Assembly: GCA_900542505.1 (NCBI GenBank)
Contig: UQNV01000007.1
Coordinates: forward strand, 1-62,660
DNA: 62,660 nucleotides
From: an uncultured Alistipes sp.
Lineage (GTDB): Bacteria > Bacteroidota > Bacteroidia > Bacteroidales > Rikenellaceae
Reading direction: 5' to 3'
Position 1 is the first letter of the stretch. Every line of letters begins with the position of its first letter. Under the pieces are notes generated by a model. That model saw only the letters and a program-made list of their open reading frames with translations, made no database searches and had not been told where the DNA came from. The position numbers and the translations under genes were made by a program. Below, in pieces: positions 10,258 through 17,465 of this stretch.

Positions 10258-10292
10258 AGGGAGTGTTCCACGTGGAACACTCCCTCTTCTTT
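10258..10292. promoter_or_regulatory. parS: parS site within a 28-bp palindrome that can also act as terminator
   Basis: The 16-mer TGTTCCACGTGGAACA at 10264-10279 is a perfect match to chromosomal parS, the site nucleated by ParB. The perfect palindrome extends six bases on each side (10258-10285). Read as RNA it forms an 11-bp stem followed by CTTCTTTT, so it may also terminate ilvE. It lies between two convergent genes, ilvE and mnmG. parS sites usually lie near the replication origin, and mnmG (gidA) is a classic origin-proximal gene in many bacteria. Confidence 0.8.
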
Positions 10293-10361
10293 TGCTCTTG
10301 CTATTCTTGTTGGAGAATGGTTGTTTTCGAACCGTTGTGTTGTTCTTTGTAAAATGCGGTC

Positions 10362-12371
10362 CTATCTACCGAATTTTACAAGCAATACATTGACGTCTGC
10401 CGGCGAAACTCCCGGAATGCGCGACGCCTGACCGATGGTTGCGGGTCTGATTTTCGACAGCTTTTGCCGCGCCTCGATGGTGAGTGAATTCATCGAAAAA
10501 AAGTCAAAATCGGCAGGAATTCGTATATTTTCCAGTCGGTGCAGCTTTTCGGCGATGAATTTTTCGCGTTCGATGTAGCCTTTGTACTTGATTTGGATTT
10601 CGGCCTCCTCCATCGCCTCGTCGGTCATACCCTCCTCTTCCATGAATCGTCGCAGCTTGGGCAGCACCTCGCGGAGCCCGCGGAAGGTGACATCGTTGCG
10701 CATGACGACTTCGTAGAGCTTGCGGCCCTGGCTCAAAGGCTCCGAATTGAGCGATTTCAAATAGTCGTCAATTTCGGCTGCTTTGACACTCAGTCGACGG
10801 GCGAAGGAAATAAGCGATTCTACGAGCGATTTTTTTTGCTCGAAATGAGCCGCTCTTTCCGGCGTGATGAGACCGATTTCATACCCTTTCGGCGTCAGCC
10901 GCATGTCGGCATTGTCCTGTCGGAGCAGGATTCGGTACTCGGCCCGCGAGGTGAACATGCGGTAAGGTTCGTCGACCCCCTTGGTCACCAGGTCGTCGAT
11001 GAGTACGCCGATGTAGGCTTCGTCGCGCTGCAGTACGACGGGCTCCTCCCCTTTCAGCCTCCTGTGGGCGTTGATGCCCGCCATCAGTCCCTGGGCGGCT
11101 GCCTCCTCATATCCGGTCGTACCGTTGACCTGGCCGGCGAAGAAGAGTCCCGAGACGAGTTTCGTCTCAAGCGAATGGTGCAGCTGCGTCGGCGGGAAGT
11201 AGTCGTACTCGATGGCGTAGCCCGGGCGGTAGATGTGGAGATGCTCAAACCCCGCGATGCGGTGCAGCGCTTCCCACTGCACCTCCCAGGGCAGCGACGA
11301 CGAGAAGCCGTTGAGATAGTATTCGTTGGTCGTGCGCCCCTCGGGCTCGAGGAAGAGCTGGTGCTGCTCCTTGTCGGCAAAGGTGCGCAGTTTGTCCTCA
11401 ATCGAGGGGCAGTAGCGCGGTCCGATGCCGTGAATGGTGCCGTTGAAGAGGGGCGAGCGGTCGAACCCGCTGCGCAGGATTTCGTGTACCTCGGGCGAGG
11501 TGTAGACCAGATAGCAGGGCATCTGCTCCCCTACGGGATGTATTTCGGGTGCGAACGAGAACTTTTCGGGCTTTTCGTCGCCGGGCTGCGGTTCGAGCCG
11601 GCTGAAGTCGATGGTGCGGGCATCGAGCCGCGCGGGGGTTCCGGTCTTCATGCGGCCCGTTTCGAACCCCGCGGCGACGAGCGATTCGGTGATGCCGTGC
11701 GAGGCGGCATCTCCCGCCCTTCCCCCTTCGGCATGGGCTGCACCGCAGTGCATCAACCCTCCGAGGAAGGTGCCGCTTGTGAGCACCACGGCGCGGCACG
11801 AGAACTCGACTCCCATCCGTGTCCGCACGCCGCGGATATGGCGGCGCGGCTGCCGGTCCGCGGTTTCGCGCGGGCTGTCCGCAACGGTTTCGGCCGAGGT
11901 GCTGCATTCGCTGCCGGCGTCGGCGCCGTTCGTTGTGGTTGCCGGCGTTGCGCAGGGCTCCCCTGCCCTCGGTGCAGGCTCTTCGCCGAAGAGCAGCTCG
12001 ACGGCGGCATCCTGCCAGATGTAGAGGTTGGGCGTATTCTCCAGCGTACGCCGCCACTCCTCCGAGAAGGCCCGCTTGTCGCACTGTGCCCGCGGACTCC
12101 ACATTGCCGCTCCCTTAGAGCGGTTGAGCATCCGAAATTGCAAGGTCGTGAGGTCCGTGATGCGGCCCATCTGACCGCCTAAAGCGTCTATCTCTCTGAC
12201 TATCTGTCCTTTAGCGACTCCGCCAACGGCGGGGTTGCACGACATTTCGGCAAATTTGAGCATATCCATCGTCAGCAGCAGCGTGCGCGAGCCGAGGCGT
12301 GCGGCGGCCGAGGCGGCCTCGCAGCCGGCGTGTCCTGCGCCGATGACGATGATGTCGTAGTCCAAGACCAT
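10362..12371 (-). CDS. mnmG: tRNA U34 5-carboxymethylaminomethyl modification enzyme MnmG (GidA)
   Basis: MnmG, with MnmE, installs the carboxymethylaminomethyl group on wobble uridine 34 of certain tRNAs, using FAD. The 669-residue protein begins with the Rossmann motif GAGHAGCEAA (residues 11-20) and has the family segments CNPAVGG, GRMKTGTPARLD, GLFFAGQVNGTTGYEEAAAQG and the C-terminal helical domain ending GISRIPGV-like (ASRIPGVSPADV). It is about 40 residues longer than E. coli MnmG. The extra length is a hydrophilic, low-complexity insertion at about residues 130-178, inside the FAD domain between AAVELLFG and IRGVRTRMG. The gene is read towards ilvE and preceded by a repeat-filled spacer. 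Confidence 0.97.
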   Translation of the reverse strand: MVLDYDIIVIGAGHAGCEAASAAARLGSRTLLLTMDMLKFAEMSCNPAVGGVAKGQIVREIDALGGQMGRITDLTTLQFRMLNRSKGAAMWSPRAQCDKRAFSEEWRRTLENTPNLYIWQDAAVELLFGEEPAPRAGEPCATPATTTNGADAGSECSTSAETVADSPRETADRQPRRHIRGVRTRMGVEFSCRAVVLTSGTFLGGLMHCGAAHAEGGRAGDAASHGITESLVAAGFETGRMKTGTPARLDARTIDFSRLEPQPGDEKPEKFSFAPEIHPVGEQMPCYLVYTSPEVHEILRSGFDRSPLFNGTIHGIGPRYCPSIEDKLRTFADKEQHQLFLEPEGRTTNEYYLNGFSSSLPWEVQWEALHRIAGFEHLHIYRPGYAIEYDYFPPTQLHHSLETKLVSGLFFAGQVNGTTGYEEAAAQGLMAGINAHRRLKGEEPVVLQRDEAYIGVLIDDLVTKGVDEPYRMFTSRAEYRILLRQDNADMRLTPKGYEIGLITPERAAHFEQKKSLVESLISFARRLSVKAAEIDDYLKSLNSEPLSQGRKLYEVVMRNDVTFRGLREVLPKLRRFMEEEGMTDEAMEEAEIQIKYKGYIEREKFIAEKLHRLENIRIPADFDFFSMNSLTIEARQKLSKIRPATIGQASRIPGVSPADVNVLLVKFGR

Positions 12372-12862
12372 GGGTATCTCTTCTCTTTGTATGATTGCGC
12401 GTTTTTCCGCTTATTTTACGCTGTTTTCCGACTCTTCCGACCGCTCTCCGTTTTGTCTGTTTGCGTGCTCTCTTGCCCGGAAAAATGGCCTTTATTCGGA
12501 GGGTTTTTCACCCGACAAACTCTTTTCGCGTGGCGTTTTCCTTTGCGACGTTTTCTTCGTGGCGTTTTTTCGTGGCGTTTTCCCCGTGACGTTTTCCTCG
12601 TGACGTTTTTTCGCGCAACGTTATTCGCACGACGTTATTCGCACGGGTTTTCCCGCGACCTCTATCCGGGACGCTGAGGAACTGAGGAGTTGAGGAGTTG
12701 GCGTGCACCGCTCCTTCGTTCCCTTTTCCGGCTCCCCTCCTGCCCTTTTCCGAATCTCTTCGGAGCCTTTACAGCCTCTCTTCCGGACCGGCATCGGCGG
12801 ACCAGGGCCGCAGCGCTGCGGCTGTTGCTCTCTCCCTCCCTTGTGCGGGACTGCGCTCTGGC
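12372..12862. other. Intergenic spacer between ybeY and mnmG
   Basis: There is no convincing gene in these 491 bases. They hold the degenerate repeat array at 12527-12658, three copies of a GAGGA(A/G)(C/T)TGAG-like motif at about 12675-12700, and presumably the mnmG promoter on the minus strand, of which no clear -7 element is visible. Confidence 0.7.
12527..12658. repeat. Degenerate tandem repeat, unit about 14 bp
   Basis: About nine units related to (G/A)CGTTTTCCTCGTG follow each other with lengths of 13-16 bases. The last two complete units, ACGTTATTCGCACG at 12618-12631 and 12632-12645, are identical. A 66-codon minus-strand frame through the array gives only a Lys/Arg/Glu-rich repetitive peptide and is probably not a gene. 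Confidence 0.8.
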
Positions 12863-13330
12863 TTACTTCTGCTCCCCGGCCTGCTCTCCGGCCTGCTCCG
12901 CCGGCTTGTTCCAGAATGCGAGGTAGCGGTCCTCCTTGCGGTGCATCTGGGCGTTGGTGCGGGGCGTTTTGTCTCCCTGCCCGCACAGATGCAGCACACC
13001 GTGCACCACCACGCGGCGCATCTCCCCGAGCTTCGTGGCGCCGTACTGCCGTGCGTTGTCGGCCACGGTCTCCACGTCGATGAAGATGTCGCCCGAGACG
13101 ATTTTCGTCCCCCGGCGGTCGCTGTAATCGAAGGTGATGACGTCCGTGTAGTAGTCGTGCCCGAGGAACTGTCGGTTCATCTCGAGCAGCCGTGCGGCCG
13201 AGCAGAAGATGTAGCTCACGTCGCCGAGCGTGTATCCCTCGGCGCTGGCCACTTCGCGCAGCCATTCGGCCGTACGCCGCTTCTCGGGCAGGCGGTAGTT
13301 GCAGTCGTCGTTATAATATCTGACAGCCAT
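12863..13330 (-). CDS. ybeY: Endoribonuclease YbeY (rRNA maturation factor)
   Basis: YbeY is a metal-dependent RNase used in 16S rRNA 3'-end maturation and ribosome quality control. This 155-residue protein has the conserved TDVITFDY segment and the metal site HGVLHLCGQGD. The usual motif is H-x3-H-x5-H; here His110 and His114 are present but the third ligand position is Asp120. Asp can bind zinc, and I recall Asp at this place in other Bacteroidota, so the protein is probably active. The C-terminus ends in a short AEQAGEQAGEQ repeat. It lies last in a likely pheS-TPR-envC-ybeY operon. Confidence 0.93.
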   Translation of the reverse strand: MAVRYYNDDCNYRLPEKRRTAEWLREVASAEGYTLGDVSYIFCSAARLLEMNRQFLGHDYYTDVITFDYSDRRGTKIVSGDIFIDVETVADNARQYGATKLGEMRRVVVHGVLHLCGQGDKTPRTNAQMHRKEDRYLAFWNKPAEQAGEQAGEQK

Positions 13331-13449
13331 TTTTCAGCCTTGTTTTGAATCTGTGTTGCGATGTTGCCGCCACACCCTTGCGGTGGAGTGGTTCCGGCGC
13401 TTCGTGCGGCTTCACGCCGCGCTTCTCCTCCCCCTTGGCCCCCTCGAGG

Positions 13450-14577
13450 TCAGCGGCGGAAGCAGTCCTGGGCGCGCATCTTGGTCTTGGGCGAGGGGGG
13501 ATAGATGCCGAATACGAGCTTGTACTCGGGCTCCATCGTCACCACGTTCATTGCCGAGCCGATGCTTCCCAGCCGCTGGTTGCGCGAGACCTTCTGCCCC
13601 TTGGCAACGCTCACCGCGCCCAGATTGGCGTAGGAGGTGATGTACTCGCCGTGGGCTACGAATACGTCGTATTTGTTGGTGATGCGGTTACGCTTGATTT
13701 CCACCACCTTGCCGTCGTAAATCGAGATGATGGCCGCCCCCTTCGGGCCGGTGATTTCGGCCATGTTCTCCATGTAGCGCTTCACACGTCCGCCGACCAC
13801 CGGAAGCCGCAGTCCGGTCGTCTTGTTCGAGAACGAGGCGCCCTCGGTGTTGCCGCGCGTGAGTTTGCGCAGCTCGTTGATGGCCACGTCCAGCTCCTGC
13901 TCGCGCGCCATCTTCTGCTGCAGTGCCGCCTTTTCGCGCTTCGAGAGGCGCGAAGCCTCGCTGCGTGCCGAGCGTGCGTCGCGCTGCAGCTTCTCCTTCT
14001 GCGACGAAAGGCGCCGCAGCACCGAATCGAGCGCACGGTTGCGCGAGTCGAGCAGCGACTTCTCGTCGGCCACCCGGCGAGCCAGGCTGTCGATTTCGAG
14101 CAGCTTGCGCTCGCGCATGGCTGCCACCTCGCGCAGCATGGTGATTTTGCGGGCTATGTCGGCAAAGCTGCGCGACGCGAAGAGATAGGTCAGGTAGTTG
14201 TTGTGACGGTAGTTGCGGTAGGCTTCGCGCACCATCGCGCCATACTGCAGACGGTTGCGCTCGAGTGCTGCCGAGAGGTCGCCGGCGACGCTGTCCGTTC
14301 GCTCGATTTCGCGGCGCAGCAACGCTGCCTCCTGCTCCGTGGCGTCGAGCAGCTGGTTGCGCGAGTCAATCTGGCGGGCCAGGCGGCGCAGCCGCTCCTC
14401 GGTGGCCGCGCGCCCCTTCTTGATGGAGGCTATCTCGCGTTCGCCCTGGGCGATGCGCTTCTCGAGCGCCTCGATGATGCGCTTCTGCTCCTCGATGCGG
14501 CGGTCCTGGGCCGGGGCCGTCCACAACGTGCAGAGGGCTGCCAGCAGGAAGAGGTATTTTGCCGTCTTACTTTTCAT
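13450..14577 (-). CDS. EnvC-like murein hydrolase activator (coiled coil plus degenerate LytM domain)
   Basis: This 375-residue periplasmic protein has a signal peptide (ending near TAPAQ, residue 24), a long coiled coil (about 25-250) and a C-terminal LytM/M23 domain (about 270-365). In active M23 enzymes the motif is HxH in a YAHL context; here it reads EYITSYANLG, so the metal site is broken. EnvC proteins in other bacteria have the same defect and activate amidases rather than cut peptidoglycan themselves; a cell-division role is inferred. Its start codon overlaps the end of the upstream TPR gene by 11 bases, which supports co-expression. Confidence 0.88.
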   Translation of the reverse strand: MKSKTAKYLFLLAALCTLWTAPAQDRRIEEQKRIIEALEKRIAQGEREIASIKKGRAATEERLRRLARQIDSRNQLLDATEQEAALLRREIERTDSVAGDLSAALERNRLQYGAMVREAYRNYRHNNYLTYLFASRSFADIARKITMLREVAAMRERKLLEIDSLARRVADEKSLLDSRNRALDSVLRRLSSQKEKLQRDARSARSEASRLSKREKAALQQKMAREQELDVAINELRKLTRGNTEGASFSNKTTGLRLPVVGGRVKRYMENMAEITGPKGAAIISIYDGKVVEIKRNRITNKYDVFVAHGEYITSYANLGAVSVAKGQKVSRNQRLGSIGSAMNVVTMEPEYKLVFGIYPPSPKTKMRAQDCFRR

Positions 14578-16324
14578 GGGTGCGTGCGTCTTGGTTCTGC
14601 TTCTGCTTCTGCTCTTCGCGGATGCGGATGCGGCGGTCGACCTCCTCGGGCTCCGCGCCGTTTTCGAGCGCCTTGCGCCAGTAGATTTCGGCCATGAAGT
14701 GTTCGCCGAGCGCCTCGAGGATGTCGCCGTAGTGGAGCTGCAGCTCGGGGCTGTTGGTGCGGTCGAGCGCAATGGCCTGCTGCATGATTTTCTTGGCTTC
14801 GGCCACACGCCCCAGCTTGAAGAGAATCCACGCCTCGGTGTCGAGGTAGGTCGGCTCGTTGTCCGTCAGCGCCGTCACGCGGCTGACCATCGTGAGCGCC
14901 TTCTCCAGGTCGCGTTCCCTTTCGGCCAGGAAGTAGGCGTAGTTGTTGAGCACCATGGTGTTGTCGGGCCAGTAGCGGAGGCTCTTCTCGTAGGCCGCAA
15001 AGCACTTGCGCGAGGCTCCTGCCGAGTGGTAGGCGTCGCCGATGCAGCCCCAGACAACGCTGCGCAGCGAGTCGGTGCAGACGTAGCGCAACGATTCGCG
15101 GTAGGCCTTCACCGACTTGTCGTACTGCTTGGCGTAGCTCAGGGCGTGGCCCCGGAAGATGCGGAAGTCGGCATCGTCCGGAAAGAGTTCGATGCCCATC
15201 GCCACATACTTCTGTACCGAGTCGGGCCGCTCCAGATAGTTTTCGATTTCGGCCACGGCACGGAAGTAATCCTTCACGGGCGGACGGTCCGCCGTGTGGA
15301 GCTTGTAGAGCGCCAGCGCCTGCTCCAGCTCGCCCGAGGCAATCAGGTGGTCGGCATAGAGCCGCACGATGCGCGGGTCGTTCGGGTAGCGGATGGCCAG
15401 CGCCGAAGCCAGGTCGCTGATTTGGATGTAGTATTCGCCGTAGAAGCGGATGTCGGAGGTGAGCTGCCTGAAGCGGCGGACCTTTTCGTCGACGGTCAGC
15501 GCATCGGTGTCGAAGATGCGCCGCGTGGCGGCCAGCAGTCCGATGTAGTCGCGGCGCGAGTTGCAGAAGTCGGCCAGCGTCATCAGCGTGCGGATGTCGG
15601 TCGAGTCGATTTCGAGTGCGCGGTCGAACTCCGCACGGGCGAGCGAATCCTTGCCCTGCAATCCGTAGAGGTTGGCCAGCACGGCGTGGTGTTCCGCCTC
15701 GTAGGGCACCTCCTCGACCATCGTGCGCGCCTCCTCGACCGCCTTGTCGAGCTGGCGTGTGGCGATGAGCAGCTGCCGCTTCATGGCCGAGAGCGTCGGC
15801 ACGCGGCCGAAGCGCACCTCGGCGCTGTCGAGCGTCGCCAGAGCCGAGAAGGGCCGCTCGACCTGTTCGTAGAGCGCCGCCACGATGCGGTAGTTGTCCG
15901 GCTCGCGCGGCTCGTCGCGCAGCAGGCGCCGGTAGATGTCGAGCGCCTCGCCGAAGCGGTTGTCGTAGATGAGCGTCTGTCCGTAGAGGCGGGCGTACCA
16001 CTTGTTGGTCGTGTCGAGCCCCCAGGCGCGGCGGGCCAGTTCGACCCCCTCGCCCGGCGTGTCGTACAATCCGTTGACGGCCAGCGTATAGTAGGCTGGC
16101 GCACAGGTCGAGTCACTCTTGAGCGCCTCCCGGCAGAGCTCGCGGGCGCGCGTCGAGTCGCGCTCGATGAGCAGCCGTTTCAACGCGTCGGTATAGAGAT
16201 AGAGGCTGCGCAGCGAGTCGGGCGGAGGGGTTGTTCCGCGCGGCTGCTCCCCGTGTGCGGTGAACGCACCGGGAAACATGCAGAGAAGCATGCAGAGAAG
16301 CAGTGTGGCAGCCCGTTGTCTCAT
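14567..16324 (-). CDS. Secreted tetratricopeptide repeat protein
   Basis: This 585-residue protein starts with a signal peptide (cleavage near FTAHG, residue 25) and is otherwise built of helical TPR units, most readable near the C-terminus (NTMVLNNYAYFLAERERDLEKA and AWILFKLGRVAEAKKIMQQAI). No catalytic motif is visible. It sits 28 bases after pheS and overlaps the EnvC-like gene. Similar TPR proteins lie next to envC in other Bacteroidota genomes as far as I recall; a scaffold role at the envelope is a reasonable guess only. Confidence 0.85.
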   Translation of the reverse strand: MRQRAATLLLCMLLCMFPGAFTAHGEQPRGTTPPPDSLRSLYLYTDALKRLLIERDSTRARELCREALKSDSTCAPAYYTLAVNGLYDTPGEGVELARRAWGLDTTNKWYARLYGQTLIYDNRFGEALDIYRRLLRDEPREPDNYRIVAALYEQVERPFSALATLDSAEVRFGRVPTLSAMKRQLLIATRQLDKAVEEARTMVEEVPYEAEHHAVLANLYGLQGKDSLARAEFDRALEIDSTDIRTLMTLADFCNSRRDYIGLLAATRRIFDTDALTVDEKVRRFRQLTSDIRFYGEYYIQISDLASALAIRYPNDPRIVRLYADHLIASGELEQALALYKLHTADRPPVKDYFRAVAEIENYLERPDSVQKYVAMGIELFPDDADFRIFRGHALSYAKQYDKSVKAYRESLRYVCTDSLRSVVWGCIGDAYHSAGASRKCFAAYEKSLRYWPDNTMVLNNYAYFLAERERDLEKALTMVSRVTALTDNEPTYLDTEAWILFKLGRVAEAKKIMQQAIALDRTNSPELQLHYGDILEALGEHFMAEIYWRKALENGAEPEEVDRRIRIREEQKQKQNQDARTHEK

Positions 16325-16352
16325 GGTTGTCGTGTTGCGGGGTTGTCGCGCG

Positions 16353-17375
16353 TCAGAGCGCCGTGTCGAACTGGTGGAGGAAGCGGACGTCGTTCTCGAA
16401 GTAGAGGCGGAGGTCCTTCACGCCGTATTTGAGCATGGCGATGCGCTCGATGCCCATGCCGAAGGCGAATCCCGAGTACTTTTCGGGGTCGATTCCGTTG
16501 GCCTTCAATACGTTGGGGTCTACCATGCCGCAGCCCATGATTTCGAGCCATCCCGTGCCCTTGCAGACCGGGCAGCCCTTGCCGCCGCAGAGGTTGCACG
16601 AGACGTCGACCTCGGCCGACGGTTCGGTGAAGGGAAAGTACGACGGACGCATGCGGATGGCGGTCTGCTCGCCGAAAATCTCCTTGGCGAAGTAGAGCAG
16701 CGACTGCTTCAGGTCGGCGAACGAGACGCCCTCGTCGATGTAGAGTCCCTCAATCTGGTGGAAGATGCAGTGGGCGCGGTACGAGATGGCCTCGTTGCGG
16801 AATACGCGGCCGGGGCAGATGACGCGGATGGGCGGTTTCTGGTGCTCCATCGTGCGGACCTGAATCGACGAGGTGTGGGTGCGCAGCAGGATGTCGGGGT
16901 TCTTCTCGACGAAGAAGGTGTCCTGCATGTCACGCGCGGGGTGCTCGGGCGGGAAGTTGAGCGCCGAGAAGACGTGCCAGTCATCCTCGATTTCGGGGCC
17001 CTCGGCCACGGTGTAGCCCAGGCGCGAGAAGACCTCGACAATCTGGTTCTTCACCAGCGAGATGGGGTGGCGCGAACCGAGCTCTTCGGCCGAGCCGGGA
17101 CGGCTCATGTCCTCGGTTTGGGGGGCGTCGGCCGCAGCCTGCTGCATCTGCTCGCGCAGGGTGTTGATGCGCTCGGTGGCGACGCTCTTCAGGTGGTTGA
17201 TTTTCTGGCCGAGCTCGCGCTTGAGCTCCGGAGCCACGCTCTTGAACTCCTCGAGCAGAGCATTCAGCTCGCCCTTCTTGCCCAGGATTTTGATTCGGAA
17301 ATCCTCGATTTCGGCAGCGGCCTTGGGTTTGAACTCTTCGACTCGTCGGAGAAGCTCATTGATTTTGTCGGTCAT
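16353..17375 (-). CDS. pheS: Phenylalanyl-tRNA synthetase alpha subunit
   Basis: PheS is the catalytic alpha chain of the (alpha-beta)2 enzyme that charges tRNA-Phe. The 340-residue protein has an N-terminal coiled coil (to about residue 85) and class II core segments: HPISLVKNQIVEVFSRLGY, FPPEHPARDMQDTFF (motif 1 region), the CGGKGCPVCKGTGW segment and motif 3 GFAFGMGIERIAML. The beta subunit pheT is not adjacent, which is common in Bacteroidota. Transcription seems to start from a minus-strand -7 element at 17443-17450 that lies in the spacer shared with the divergent patatin gene. Confidence 0.97.
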   Translation of the reverse strand: MTDKINELLRRVEEFKPKAAAEIEDFRIKILGKKGELNALLEEFKSVAPELKRELGQKINHLKSVATERINTLREQMQQAAADAPQTEDMSRPGSAEELGSRHPISLVKNQIVEVFSRLGYTVAEGPEIEDDWHVFSALNFPPEHPARDMQDTFFVEKNPDILLRTHTSSIQVRTMEHQKPPIRVICPGRVFRNEAISYRAHCIFHQIEGLYIDEGVSFADLKQSLLYFAKEIFGEQTAIRMRPSYFPFTEPSAEVDVSCNLCGGKGCPVCKGTGWLEIMGCGMVDPNVLKANGIDPEKYSGFAFGMGIERIAMLKYGVKDLRLYFENDVRFLHQFDTAL

Positions 17376-17377
17376 AT

Positions 17378-17450
17378 TTTGATAGTTTGTTCTTTTTCCC
17401 TACTTTTATCGCCTCATGCAGCGTCACATGCTGCATAACGTGCAAAGTTA
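17378..17450. promoter_or_regulatory. Divergent pheS / patatin-gene promoter region with inverted repeat
   Basis: For the patatin gene, TTTG (17378-17381) is separated by 19 bases from TACTTTTA (17401-17408), one mismatch from TAnnTTTG. For pheS, CAAAGTTA at 17443-17450 is TAACTTTG on the minus strand. Between them lies the inverted repeat ATGCAGC (17416-17422) / GCTGCAT (17430-17436), with arms seven bases long and a seven-base gap, in an operator-like position. Confidence 0.55.
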
Positions 17451-17465
17451 CAAAAAAATTGGGAT

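Noticed and set aside
12508..12708. 66-codon minus-strand ORF in the ybeY-mnmG spacer
   Set aside because: It is simply a translation of the 14-bp repeat array, whose unit is not a multiple of three, and has no start signal.
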